This document shows positions 53,602 through 62,379 of a stretch of 64,000 bases of DNA, piece after piece. The notes under the pieces are model-generated. The model worked only from the letters and a program-made list of their open reading frames with translations. It was not told the origin of the DNA and did no database searches. The stretch spans positions 3,410,001 through 3,474,000 of the forward strand of contig NZ_AP017898.1 in assembly GCF_003609835.1 (NCBI RefSeq). The letters are read 5' to 3'. The position numbers and the translations under genes are program-made. Source of the stretch: Sphingopyxis sp. FD7. GTDB lineage: Bacteria; Pseudomonadota; Alphaproteobacteria; Sphingomonadales; Sphingomonadaceae. Each line of letters starts with the position of its first letter. Within the stretch, counting starts at the first letter, position 1.

Positions 53602-53992
53602 TCGATTTCGACCTGGAACTCTGTCGGGTCTGCGGTGGAGCGCCAAATCCGCATCGTCCGCCCAAGCAGATCTTCACGGGCAACAAGGGAGCGAGCTTCG
53701 TTCCAGCTTAGGCTGGTGGGGGAGTTATGGTCTGCCGCTGCCGCCGCCGCTCGCGTCAGGCTGTGGCGTAGCGTGAGGTCAAACGTACCGACCAAAACGC
53801 CCTTAATAACGAGGTCGAACTGCTGGTCTGCGGTTTCGATTGTACCGTTCAAGGCCCAGCCAAGATGCCCAAAAAGGTCATCCCGGAAGTAAGTTACTCG
53901 GTCGATGTCATCGAACGTCCCCGAGCCGAGCGTCGTCGATCCGGTTGGATTGGAGTTCGGGCCAGCAGGGATACCGAGAGACCGTCGGCTTA
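53598..53992 (-). pseudogene. PLD-type restriction nuclease, 3' part cut off by IS5
   Basis: Codes for the C-terminal ~130 residues (SRRSLGIPAGPNSNPTGST ... EFQVEID). In PLD-family restriction enzymes such a stretch follows an LVWESKSL segment, and that segment is present beyond the IS. Deleting 53993-54947 and one TTA joins the parts in frame (...WESKSL-SRRSLG...). Confidence 0.88.
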
Positions 53993-54947
53993 GAGCCTGA
54001 TCCGAAATTAAGTTGAGTGGTGCCAGCGGGTTAGCTTGACGCGAGCCCAAGTCGCTGATTCACGGGGTTTTGCAACAAACTTCGGGAGTTCAACGATGTG
54101 GACCGACACCACCCGGGCGCAGTATGCCCGTGCCGACCTGGCTTTGCCAAGCGATTTGACCGATGCGGAATGGGCCGTGCTGGAGCCGTTACTTCCGGGC
54201 CCTTGCTGTGTAGGGCGACCGCGCAAATGGCCGCTGCGGCGGATCATCGAGGCGATCCTGTATCTGCTGCGCGGTGGGCTGCCCTGGCGGATGTTGCCGC
54301 CCTGCTTTCCTCCGGTCTCGACGGTGCGGCGCTGGTTCTATCTGTGGCGCGACAATGGTCTGTGGCTCTCGCTCAATCACGCCCTGCTGCTGATCGGGCG
54401 GGAAGCCCTCGGGCGCGAGGCTTCTCCGAGCGCTGGGGTCATCGACAGCCAAAGCGTGAAAACCACGGAAAGCGGCGGGCCTTGCGGCTATGACGCAGGC
54501 AAGAAGATCAAGGGCCGCAAGCGACACATCGTGACCGACACCGAGGGCAATCTCGTTCATGCCGTGATCCACACCGCTGACGTGCAGGATCGCGATGGCG
54601 CGCCGTTTGTTCTGGCCGAGATCATCCGCCGTCACCCTTGGCTCAGGCACATCTTCGCCGATGGCGGCTATGCTGGCGACAAGCTTCGCCAGGCGCTGCG
54701 CAAGATCGGGAAGTGGACGGTCGAGATCATCAAGCGATCCGACCATGCCAAGGGCTTCGAGGTCCTGCCCAGACGCTGGGTGGTCGAGCGGACCTTTGCG
54801 TGGCTCGGTCGCAACCGCCGCCTCGCCAAAGACTTCGAGCAGACCATCGCATCGGCAACCGCGTGGCTGTTCATCGCCTCAATTCAGCTCTTCGTCCGCC
54901 GTATCGCAAGAGCATGAAATCTATCGCGATAATTTTGAATCAGACTC
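53993..54947 (+). mobile_element. IS5-family insertion sequence
   Basis: 955 bp with inverted ends of the form GAGYCTGATYC, flanked by a 3-bp TTA repeat (53990-53992 and 54948-54950), as in the IS1031-like group. One intact transposase gene. It splits a minus-strand gene. Confidence 0.92.
54096..54917 (+). CDS. IS5-family transposase
   Basis: 273 residues from the ATG at 54096 (MWTDTTRAQYARADLALPSD), with GGGAG upstream. DUF4096-like N-terminus (LTDAEWAVLEPLLP), then DDE core: Asp in AGVIDSQSVKTTE, Asp in IFADGGYAGDKL, Glu in WVVERTFAWLGRNRRLAKD. Complete and probably active. Confidence 0.95.
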   Translation: MWTDTTRAQYARADLALPSDLTDAEWAVLEPLLPGPCCVGRPRKWPLRRIIEAILYLLRGGLPWRMLPPCFPPVSTVRRWFYLWRDNGLWLSLNHALLLIGREALGREASPSAGVIDSQSVKTTESGGPCGYDAGKKIKGRKRHIVTDTEGNLVHAVIHTADVQDRDGAPFVLAEIIRRHPWLRHIFADGGYAGDKLRQALRKIGKWTVEIIKRSDHAKGFEVLPRRWVVERTFAWLGRNRRLAKDFEQTIASATAWLFIASIQLFVRRIARA

Positions 54948-54950
54948 TTA

Positions 54951-55752
54951 GAGACTTGCTTTCCCAAACCAATTCCAAGTCGGGGGCGACAGTCGTGGAA
55001 GCGCCTGCCGCATTTCCCGGCGAGGCTGCGGCGGGAGGTGCCGCCGCTGGTTGGATTGGTGGAACGACTGGAGCAGGAACTGCGGGCGGACCTTTCGGTT
55101 TCGCTTTCCCTCGAACGGCCTTCGGCTGCATTTTCATCCGAGGCGTTGGGTCTGTACTACCTGCCTTGGCTTTTGTTGCTGTGCGGGGCGGCGGTGCCGC
55201 AAGTTCGTCGATCAGTCGGCCTGCATCTAACAGTCCGTTGACCATCGCCTCGTTCTCAATTTCAAATACATTCTCCGGGTGCTCGCCTGTCAGCCCGTCA
55301 AAAGACGCCTCCAAATTATCCACGAACGCAGCGTCATCTGCGTCGGCAAGCGATAGGTCGATTAAGACGCCAGCCTCGATGTTATTGTTAAGGCCACCCA
55401 GCGTGAGATTTGCACTTCCTACGGACAGCTTCGCCGTAGCACCTGCGCGGACGTGGTATAATTTCGGGTGGAACAGTAACATTCGAGTTCCGGTATCGAC
55501 CGCGTAAAGCGATACTCCGATTTCCAGCAGCCGCTTAAGCGCTTGGGCTGAGGTAATTTCGGTTCTTATCCCCGCATATACCGTGATCTTGTCGGCGTGG
55601 GCGGCGAGCAACGGTGCAATATGCTCCACGCCGTCCTGCGAGACGAAGGCCACGCTCACGATTGCGCGCTCCACTTCGCCCGCGAACATTTCCCCGATCA
55701 CTTCGGCGTGTGTCCGCTTGGTCAGCCCTTGCAGAATCAATTCTAACGACAC
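54951..55752 (-). pseudogene. PLD-type restriction nuclease, 5' part cut off by IS5
   Basis: Starts at the GTG at 55752, set by GAGGGGGTGCCA before it; MSLELILQGLTKRTHAEVIG is the likely start. PLD-type active site FHPKLYHV (HxK) followed by AKLSVGSANLTLGGLNNNIE, as in NgoFVII-like enzymes with one HKD motif per chain. A long Pro/Ala linker (AAPPAAASPGNAAG) precedes LELVWESKSL at the break. With the 3' part it gives 398 residues. Its partner would be the methyltransferase at 51955. Confidence 0.88.
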
Positions 55753-55916
55753 TGGCACCCCCTCTGTCGGGAACACCGTAGCCAGCAATCCTGTTCGGCT
55801 GCAATGGCTTCGACCTTGCGCGAACGGATTTGTTCTTCGTGTCAGTTACTTATGCGGCTTCGCACACCTGCTTCGTTGCCTATTGCGCCAATTGCGGCCA
55901 TAAAAGGCATTGGAGC
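55753..55916. other. short stretch between the PLD-type gene and the second IS3
   Basis: No gene seen. Probably the promoter side of the PLD-type gene and flank of the island; cut at 55917 by the IS. Confidence 0.4.
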
Positions 55917-55979
55917 TGATCTGCCCCCTTCTGAGTGGTCCAAAATTGATGATATTTTGGATGACGAAGGAGAATATGA

Positions 55980-56258
55980 ATGCCGGCCAAGAAGCATCGC
56001 CCGGAAGAGATTATCGGCAAGCTGCGTGAAGCGGAGGTCGTGTTGGCGCAGGGGGCGACGACGGCTGAAGCGTGTCGCCGGATCGGCGTTACGGAACAGA
56101 CCTATTATCGGTGGCGTAAGGAATATGGCGGTCTGAAGACCGACCAGGCGCGGCGGATGAAGGACTTGGAGAAAGAGAATGCGCGGCTTCGGCGTGCGAT
56201 ATCGGACCTGACGCTGGACAAGCTGATATTGCAGGAGGCTGCCCGGGGAAACTTCTGA
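55980..56258 (+). CDS. IS3-family transposase OrfA
   Basis: 92 residues, AAGGAG upstream. Helix-turn-helix (GATTAEACRRIGVTEQTYYRW) and leucine-zipper-like coil (MKDLEKENARLRRAISDL). Ends AARGNF at the -1 slip site. Confidence 0.93.
   Translation: MPAKKHRPEEIIGKLREAEVVLAQGATTAEACRRIGVTEQTYYRWRKEYGGLKTDQARRMKDLEKENARLRRAISDLTLDKLILQEAARGNF
56246..56252 (+). other. GGGAAAC slippery heptamer
   Basis: G-GGA-AAC in the orfA frame, just before the orfA stop (56256-56258). orfB is in the -1 frame and open from here (KLLSPARRRR...). A standard -1 programmed frameshift heptamer. Confidence 0.8.
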
Positions 56259-56296
56259 GCCCCGCGCGCCGAAGGCGCTGTATCGATCACATCAGA

Positions 56297-57151
56297 ATGA
56301 TGATGCCGGTGTCTGAGCGGCGGCTGTGCCGTGTGCTCGGGCAACATCGATCGACACAGCGCAAGGCGCCCCGCGGGGCGAACGACGAAGCAGCTCTGAC
56401 CGAGGACATCATTGCGCTGGCCCGGCAATATGGTCGTTATGGCTATCGCCGGGTGACGGCGTTGCTGCGCGATGCGGGGTGGCATGTGAACCGCAAGCGG
56501 GTCGAGCGCATCTGGCGGCGCGAGGGGCTGAAGGTACCGCAAAGGCAGCCGAAGCGCGGGCGGCTCTGGCTGAACGACGGATCGTGCATCCGGCTTCGGC
56601 CCGAGTATCCCGGCCATGTCTGGTCCTACGACTTCGTCGAAGGGCGGACCCACGATGGTCGCAAATACCGGATCCTTTCGATCATCGACGAGGCGAGCCG
56701 GGAGTGCCTGGCGTTGCCGGTGGCACGCAAGCTCAGGAGCGATGACGTTCTGGCGGCGCTCGCCGAGCTGTTCGTCACGCGTGGGCCACCAGCGCACATA
56801 CGGTCCGACAATGGCCCGGAGTTTATCGCGACGGCGGTGCAGCAATGGCTCGCCCAGATCGGCGTGAAGACGCTGTATATCACGCCCGGATCACCATGGG
56901 AGAATGGCTATTGCGAGAGCTTCAACGGATCGCTGCGTGATGAACTGCTCAACGGCGAAATCTTCTACTCGCTCGCCGAGGCCCGGATCCTGATCGAGGC
57001 CTGGCGGCGACATTACAACACCGTCCGGCCGCACAGCTCGCTGGGATACCGACCACCCGCGCCGGAGGCCGTTCCATCGCCAGTGTCGCCCTCCGGTTCC
57101 GCTTCGCTCCACCTACGGCCGACACTGGCGATGGAGGCGTCAATGCACTAA
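56297..57151 (+). CDS. IS3-family transposase OrfB
   Basis: 284 residues if started at the ATG at 56297; normally made as a fusion with OrfA by frameshifting. HTH_21 region (YGRYGYRRVTALLRDAGWH), then the rve core: Asp in VWSYDFVEGRT, Asp in HIRSDNGPEF, Glu in NGYCESFNGSLRDELL. Ends with SSLGYRPPAPEA and a tail over the long hairpin. Confidence 0.93.
   Translation: MMMPVSERRLCRVLGQHRSTQRKAPRGANDEAALTEDIIALARQYGRYGYRRVTALLRDAGWHVNRKRVERIWRREGLKVPQRQPKRGRLWLNDGSCIRLRPEYPGHVWSYDFVEGRTHDGRKYRILSIIDEASRECLALPVARKLRSDDVLAALAELFVTRGPPAHIRSDNGPEFIATAVQQWLAQIGVKTLYITPGSPWENGYCESFNGSLRDELLNGEIFYSLAEARILIEAWRRHYNTVRPHSSLGYRPPAPEAVPSPVSPSGSASLHLRPTLAMEASMH
57073..57135. repeat. 16-bp perfect inverted repeat at the 3' end of the second orfB
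   Basis: TCCATCGCCAGTGTCG (57073-57088) and CGACACTGGCGATGGA (57120-57135). Same position and build as the hairpin in the first IS3 element. Confidence 0.88.
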
Positions 57152-57185
57152 CATATAGCCCGGACCACTCGGTGGGGGCCGGTCA

Positions 57186-57457
57186 GTTTCCTGACCATAG
57201 CACGCGCGCTTGCGTCGCCGTCACGCCTGCTCTTCCTCGACGAACCGACGGGCGCGATGGACACGCAAAGCGAGCGGCTGTTCATCGAGGCGCTCGGCCG
57301 CTCGGTCGCCAGGTCGCAGACGGTGATCATCGCGACGCACCGCGAAGCCATCCTGCAAATGTGCGATCGCATCATCGTCATCGACGGCGGCCGCATCGTC
57401 GCCGACGGTCCGCGCGCCGAGATCCTCGCGCGATCGATCAGGGAGCCGGCCGCATGA
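57186..57457 (+). pseudogene. LapB-type ABC exporter ATPase, C-terminal fragment
   Basis: 90 codons, open at the left where the IS ends: FLTIARALASPSRLLFLDEPTGAMDTQSERLFI, then H-loop VIIATHREAIL and VIDGGRIVADGPRAEIL. This is the C-terminal end of a type I secretion ATPase of the LapB/RTX kind (Walker B LLFLDEPTG). The membrane and most of the ATPase domain are missing. The stop overlaps the next start (ATGA), so the original operon continues downstream. Confidence 0.9.
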
Positions 57458-58548
57458 TCCCCGAACTCCATATCGCGCGCGCCAGCGCGGCGCCCGCCGA
57501 GGCGCCGTGGGCCGATGGCGATGCCGCGCCGTCGACATCGAAGACGGTCGTCCTCGTCCTGCTCGGCCTTGCGCTTCTCGCCGCGGCGATCCTGTTCGCT
57601 GCGTCGAACGACCGGCTCGCGCGCTTTGTCGAGGCGCGCTTCGCCGCCTGGTCGGCCGACCCGGCCGAAACCGCCAGGGCGGCGAAGAAGCAGGCAATCG
57701 CGCGGCTCATTGCCGCGACCGAGACCGATGCGGCGCTTCCCGTGGCCGAGGGGGATGATGCGGTCGCGCGCAATGCGCTGCTGCCCGTATCGACGCTTCC
57801 GGTTGAGGCGGCGCGGCCGTTCCGCCTGCCGACGATCAGCGTGGCGCAGGCGACCAACGCCGAACGCTGCCTGACGCAGGCGATCTATTATGAAGCGGCG
57901 ACCGAATCGGATACGGGCAAGGCGGCGGTCGCGCAGGTCATCCTCAACCGGATGCGCCATCCCGCCTATCCCGATACGGTGTGCGGCGTCATCTATCAGG
58001 GCAGCTCGCGTCCCGGATGCCAGTTCAGCTTCGCGTGCGACGGGTCGATGCGGCGCGCGCCGGTGCCCGCGCTGTGGCATCGTTCGGCGGAGATAGCGCG
58101 TGCGGCGCTGGCCGGGCGGGTCGAGGCGAGCGTCGGCATGGCGACGCACTATCACGCCAATTACGTGCTGCCGCGCTGGGCGCCCCGGCTCACCAAAATC
58201 GACCAGATCGGCGCGCATATCTTCTATCGCTGGCCGGGTTCGTGGGGCAAGCCTGCGGCCTTTTCGGATGCCTATGCCGGCGCCGAATGGATTCCCGCGC
58301 TCAGCCAGCTCTATCAGGGCGGGGCGGCGACCACCGATGAGCCTGCTGACGTCGCCGCGCTCGCCGCCGCCGCGCCGCCCCGCGATCCGACCGATCGCCG
58401 CGCCGACAATGATGTCGGCGGCCGTATCGATGTAACCAAAGGCTGGGTGCCGAGCCTCCCCGATCCGACCAGGAGCAAGTCGCGCTTCGACAGCCTGACG
58501 AGCCAGCAAGGCGGGGCGCCGGCGCCCGACATTCAACCTGGGCAATAA
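57454..58548 (+). CDS. SleB-type cell wall hydrolase
   Basis: 364 residues from the ATG at 57454. One N-terminal membrane helix (VVLVLLGLALLAAAILFAA), then the Hydrolase_2/SleB domain with CLTQAIYYEAATESDTGKAA (~135; start of the catalytic Glu region), VILNRMRHPAYPDTVCGVIYQ, CQFSFACDGS, ATHYHANYVLPRW. It cuts or remodels peptidoglycan. Position next to LapC suggests it opens the wall for the exporter. Confidence 0.88.
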   Translation: MIPELHIARASAAPAEAPWADGDAAPSTSKTVVLVLLGLALLAAAILFAASNDRLARFVEARFAAWSADPAETARAAKKQAIARLIAATETDAALPVAEGDDAVARNALLPVSTLPVEAARPFRLPTISVAQATNAERCLTQAIYYEAATESDTGKAAVAQVILNRMRHPAYPDTVCGVIYQGSSRPGCQFSFACDGSMRRAPVPALWHRSAEIARAALAGRVEASVGMATHYHANYVLPRWAPRLTKIDQIGAHIFYRWPGSWGKPAAFSDAYAGAEWIPALSQLYQGGAATTDEPADVAALAAAAPPRDPTDRRADNDVGGRIDVTKGWVPSLPDPTRSKSRFDSLTSQQGGAPAPDIQPGQ

Positions 58549-58550
58549 TC

Positions 58551-59810
58551 ATGCGAATCGTCCAATTCTGGCAACGGCTGCGCGGCAGCGAGCAGATCAT
58601 GGTGGCGGCCGCCGCGGGCATGGTGCTGTTCCTGCTGTGGGCGAGTATCGCGCGCGTCGACGAGGTGTCGCGCGGCCAGGGCCGCGTCATCCCGTCGTCG
58701 CGGGTGCAGATCATCCAGTCGGCCGAGCCGTCGACGATCCGCGAAATCCTTGTCCGGTCGGGGCAGACCGTCGAGAAAGGACAATTGCTCGTGCGGCTCG
58801 ACAATACGACTTCGCAATCCGAACTGGGACAGCTCGAAACCGAAAACGAACGCCTTGCGCAGCGTGCGGCGCGGCTTGCGGGCGAGGGGGGCAGCGGCGC
58901 CGGCTGCACCGGCGACAATTGCGGCGACGAAGCGCGCCTCGCCGAGGTGCGACGGTCGGCGCTGCAAAGCCAGCTTGCGGCGCTGTCCGCCGGGGTTGAG
59001 CAGCGCCGCCGCGACCTTGGCGAAGCGCAGGCGACGGCAAGCGCGCTCGAAAGCAGTCTGCGGCTCGCGCGCGAACAGGTGGCAATGCTCGAACCGCTCG
59101 CGGCGCGCGGCGTCGTGCCGCAGACCGAGCTGCTCACCGCGCAGCGCGAGGTCGTCGATATCCAGGGCCGCCTCGCCGCCGCGCGGCAGGCGATTTCGCG
59201 CTCGCAGGCGGCGATCCGCGAAGCGAGCGCCGAAGTGTCGCGCGCGCGCTTCGACTTCCAGCAGGAAGCGCTCAACGAACGCAGCCAGCTCGCGACCAAG
59301 ATGGCGGTCAACGAAGAAACGATCCGCGGCGCCGAGGGGCGACTCGCGCGCTCGGAAATCCGTTCGCCGACGCGCGGTGTCGTCAACGACCTGCTCGTCA
59401 ATACGCTCGGCGGCTTCGTCAACGCGGGCGAACAGATCATGCAGATCGTGCCGCTCGGCGACAAATTGCTCGTCGAAACGCGCGTCACGCCGCGCGACAT
59501 CGCGTTCATCAAGGTCGGCGACCCGGCGAACGTCAAGGTCACCGCCTATGATTTCTCCATCTATGGCGGGCTGAAGGGCAGGGTCGTGCGCGTGTCCGCC
59601 GACAGCATCTATGACGAGGTCGAGCGCGAAGCCTATTTCACCGTCGTCGTGGAAACGACGAACAGCTTTCTCGAATCGAACGGCCGCCGCCTGCCGATCA
59701 CGCCGGGGATGCTATGCGATGTCGAAATCCTGACCGGCAAGAAATCGGTGCTCAGCTATTTGCTGAAACCCGTCTTGAAGGTCAGCGGCACGGCCTTGAC
59801 CGAACGCTGA
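58551..59810 (+). CDS. HlyD/LapC-type membrane fusion protein
   Basis: 419 residues. One N-terminal membrane helix (IMVAAAAGMVLFLLWASIA), lipoyl-like half (GRVIPSSRVQIIQSAEPSTI), a long coiled coil (~95-260) and the beta part (IRSPTRGVVNDLLVNTLGG, here EIRSPTRGVVNDLL), ending LLKPVLKVSGTALTER. It links an inner-membrane ABC exporter to an outer-membrane channel for secretion of a large adhesin. Its 3' end overlaps the lapG-like gene by 55 bp tail-to-tail. Confidence 0.93.
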   Translation: MRIVQFWQRLRGSEQIMVAAAAGMVLFLLWASIARVDEVSRGQGRVIPSSRVQIIQSAEPSTIREILVRSGQTVEKGQLLVRLDNTTSQSELGQLETENERLAQRAARLAGEGGSGAGCTGDNCGDEARLAEVRRSALQSQLAALSAGVEQRRRDLGEAQATASALESSLRLAREQVAMLEPLAARGVVPQTELLTAQREVVDIQGRLAAARQAISRSQAAIREASAEVSRARFDFQQEALNERSQLATKMAVNEETIRGAEGRLARSEIRSPTRGVVNDLLVNTLGGFVNAGEQIMQIVPLGDKLLVETRVTPRDIAFIKVGDPANVKVTAYDFSIYGGLKGRVVRVSADSIYDEVEREAYFTVVVETTNSFLESNGRRLPITPGMLCDVEILTGKKSVLSYLLKPVLKVSGTALTER

Positions 59811-60787
59811 TCGGCGAGCGCAAGGGTAAAGCTCTTGCGCGATGCCGGAACGACGCGGCTGTCGGGTGAGGCGGCCGCGGTGCGATAGGCGTGGACCCAG
59901 CGCCGATCTTCGCTGAACGACAGCACGGGGCGCACCGCTTGCGGACGGGCGCCGTCATAGACGCGGTCGGTCACGTTATCGAGCACCAGCTTGCCGCCGG
60001 TTGTTTCGACGAGCAGAAAGGCATGGTCGGCGTTGGCGGCGAGGTCGCGCAGCAGCACCAGTTTCATGCGGTCGGCATCGACCCCAGCCGCGCGCAGCAT
60101 GTGCATCTTCAGGATCGCGAAATCCTCGCAATCGCCGCTGCCGCGCGCGATCGTCTGTTCGGCGGTCGCCCAATGGTCGCGTTGCCGGTAATTGCGATCG
60201 TCACCGACATAGGCAATTTCGCGGTTGACCCACTGGTTGACGCGCGCGAGCAGCTCGGTTTCGCTGAGCCCCGGCGCCGCGTTGGCGCTGCGCAGCTGGC
60301 GCTGCATCAGCGCGGCCGGCGCGGCGCGGCGGACGCGGTCCCAGCGATCGTCGAAGCGCGTCCGCCTGACCGGAATGGCGCGCGTGCCGAGTTCGGAATC
60401 GGCATCCCATTCGGCCATCGCGCCCGGCGCGCCGCTGCAACCCGCCGACGCCGACAGCGCAAGGGAAGGCGGCGTGCGGCTTGCAGGTTCGAGCGGCGCC
60501 CGCGCGGCAACCGGGGCGGTATTGCCTGAAACGGCGGCTGCGGATCCCTGCTGCTGCATCCGGATGCGATCGAGCGCGCTCGGCGCGCCGCCCAGAATGA
60601 GTTGCGACAGATTGCGGGCGAGCGGCATCGCGGAAACGCCCGCCGTGTCACAGGCAACCTTGGCTGGCGCCGATGCCTTGATATTGTCCAGCTTTGCCGA
60701 CGCCTGCGCCGAGGTCGGCGCCAGGACGGTCGCGATCAGCGGGAGCAGATACCGCGCAGCGCGGACCGGAGGGGCATGACCGAACAT
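59756..60787 (-). CDS. LapG-like periplasmic cysteine protease (transglutaminase-like)
   Basis: 343 residues from the ATG at 60787, with GGGGTGG upstream. Signal peptide to AQASAK. Long Pro/Ala linker, then the BTLCP domain: RWDRVRRAAP, ELLARVNQWVNREIAYVGD, catalytic Cys in GSGDCEDFAILKM, His in ADHAFLLVE, Asp in LVLDNVTDRV. LapG cuts the retention module of a surface adhesin when c-di-GMP is low. With LapC and the LapB fragment this was an adhesin secretion/retention locus. Confidence 0.9.
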   Translation of the reverse strand: MFGHAPPVRAARYLLPLIATVLAPTSAQASAKLDNIKASAPAKVACDTAGVSAMPLARNLSQLILGGAPSALDRIRMQQQGSAAAVSGNTAPVAARAPLEPASRTPPSLALSASAGCSGAPGAMAEWDADSELGTRAIPVRRTRFDDRWDRVRRAAPAALMQRQLRSANAAPGLSETELLARVNQWVNREIAYVGDDRNYRQRDHWATAEQTIARGSGDCEDFAILKMHMLRAAGVDADRMKLVLLRDLAANADHAFLLVETTGGKLVLDNVTDRVYDGARPQAVRPVLSFSEDRRWVHAYRTAAASPDSRVVPASRKSFTLALADQRSVKAVPLTFKTGFSK

Positions 60788-60831
60788 GCCACCCCATTTG
60801 CCGCAGCGGGATGAGGATAAGCTTCATGGCG

Positions 60832-60854
60832 ATGGTGAACCATGTCTTCACCAT
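60832..60854. repeat. 8-bp inverted repeat between lapG-like gene and cobQ
   Basis: ATGGTGAA and TTCACCAT around a 7-nt centre. Lies in the 110-bp space upstream of the lapG-like gene; candidate operator. Confidence 0.45.
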
Positions 60855-60896
60855 GATTCCCCGACGTCGGCCCGGTGCCGCCGCGTGACGACCCCG

Positions 60897-62354
60897 CTAT
60901 CCCGGCTGCGCGGCGATGTGCAGCAGTGCCTCGATGTCGAGATGGATCGCCAGTTCGGCGGCGATGTCGTCGAGCGCGGCGTCGACATCGGCGCCATGGT
61001 CGCGCCCGTTCCCGGTGACGTTGATTCGTTCCAGCAGCGCGCCGCGCAGGTCGGGCGACGCGAGCAAGCCGTGGATATAGGTGCCGATCACATTGCCCGC
61101 GGTGTTGGTCGCCCCTTCGTTCCCGCCGCCCTCGATTCGCGCAAAGGGCCGCGCCGTGTCGGCGCCCGCGGTTTCGCCCATGTGCATTTCATAACCCGCG
61201 AAGGGGCTGCCCCATGCGGTCCCGGACACCTCGCGGAGCGTCTTGGCCGGGGCCAGCGTCGTCGACACGTCGAGCAGCTCCAGCCCCTCGACCTCCGACG
61301 GCGCGCCCTCGATCCCCAGCGGATCGGCGATGCGCTTCCCCAGCATCTGATAGCCGCCGCAGAGGCCGAGAATCAGCCCGCCGCGCCGGTGATGCGCCTT
61401 GATGTCGATGTCCCAGCCTTCGCGGCGGAGCGCGGCAAGGTCCGCGATCGTCGCCTTCGATCCAGGCAGGACGATGATCGCCGCGTCGGCGGGAATCGGC
61501 TGCCCCGGCGGCACCATCACCAGCGCGACGCCGGGCTCCTGCTTCAAGGGGTCGAGATCGTCGAAATTGGCGATGCGCGGCAGGATCGGGCAGGCGACGA
61601 TGCGGCGGCCCTCATGCGCGTCGGCACGGCGTTCGAGGATCACGGCATCCTCGCTCGGCAGGCGCGATGCCGCCGCGAGCCAGGGCACGACCCCCAATCC
61701 CGGCCAGCCGGTGCGCTCGGCAATCGCGCGATAGCCATCGTCGAACAGCGCGGGGTCGCCGCGGAACTTGTTGATGATGAAGCCCTTGATCATCGCCGCA
61801 TCGTCCGCGTCGATCACCGCGCGGGTGCCGACAATCGCCGCAATCACGCCGCCACGGTCGATGTCGCCGACAAGCACGACCGGAACATCGGCGGCGCGGG
61901 CAAAGCCCATGTTGGCGATGTCGCCCGCGCGCAGGTTGATTTCGGCGGGCGACCCCGCGCCTTCGACCAGGACGATATCGCACGCGCTGCGCAGCCGGTG
62001 ATAGCTTTCGAGCACCTCGCCCATCAGCGCGCCGCGCCCTTCGCGGAAATTGCCGCTGCCCAATGTGCCGCGCACGCGGCCGTGGACGATCAGTTGCGAG
62101 GTGCGGTCGGCCTGCGGTTTCAGCAGCACCGGGTTCATGTCGCTGTGCGGCGCGGCGCGGCAGGCGAGGGCTTGCAGCGCCTGCGCGCGGCCGATCTCGC
62201 CGCCGTCGATGGTGACCGCGGCGTTGTTCGACATATTCTGCGGCTTGAACGGGCGCACGCGGAGGCCGCGGTTGGTGAGTGCGCGGCAGAGGCCGGCGAC
62301 GAGCACCGACTTGCCGACGTCGGAGCCGGTGCCCTGCAGCATCAGCGCGGCCAT
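60897..62354 (-). CDS. cobQ: cobyric acid synthase CobQ
   Basis: 485 residues. GTGSDVGKSVLVAGLCRAL at the N-terminus is the ATP-binding loop; KPQNMSNNAAV and LLKPQADRTSQL follow. The glutamine amidotransferase part has the catalytic Cys in LILGLCGGYQMLGK (~330) and His in IGTYIHGLL (~427). It amidates cobyrinic acid a,c-diamide at four positions in cobalamin synthesis. No other cob gene is next to it in the window. Confidence 0.95.
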   Translation of the reverse strand: MAALMLQGTGSDVGKSVLVAGLCRALTNRGLRVRPFKPQNMSNNAAVTIDGGEIGRAQALQALACRAAPHSDMNPVLLKPQADRTSQLIVHGRVRGTLGSGNFREGRGALMGEVLESYHRLRSACDIVLVEGAGSPAEINLRAGDIANMGFARAADVPVVLVGDIDRGGVIAAIVGTRAVIDADDAAMIKGFIINKFRGDPALFDDGYRAIAERTGWPGLGVVPWLAAASRLPSEDAVILERRADAHEGRRIVACPILPRIANFDDLDPLKQEPGVALVMVPPGQPIPADAAIIVLPGSKATIADLAALRREGWDIDIKAHHRRGGLILGLCGGYQMLGKRIADPLGIEGAPSEVEGLELLDVSTTLAPAKTLREVSGTAWGSPFAGYEMHMGETAGADTARPFARIEGGGNEGATNTAGNVIGTYIHGLLASPDLRGALLERINVTGNGRDHGADVDAALDDIAAELAIHLDIEALLHIAAQPG

Positions 62355-62379
62355 GAAATGCCCCTGTCGGACTGGACGG

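Larger units (their letters stand above)
55917..57185 (+). mobile_element. IS3-family element (second copy), IS407-like group
   Basis: 1269 bp between TGATCTGCCCCC...GAGTGGTCC on the left and its imperfect inverse (GGACCACTC...GGTCA) on the right. orfA and orfB are in -1 phase with a GGGAAAC slip site. I find no direct repeat in the flanks (GGAGC left, GTTTC right). The right flank begins in mid-gene in a LapB-type ATPase, so the IS marks a deletion end. Confidence 0.92.
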
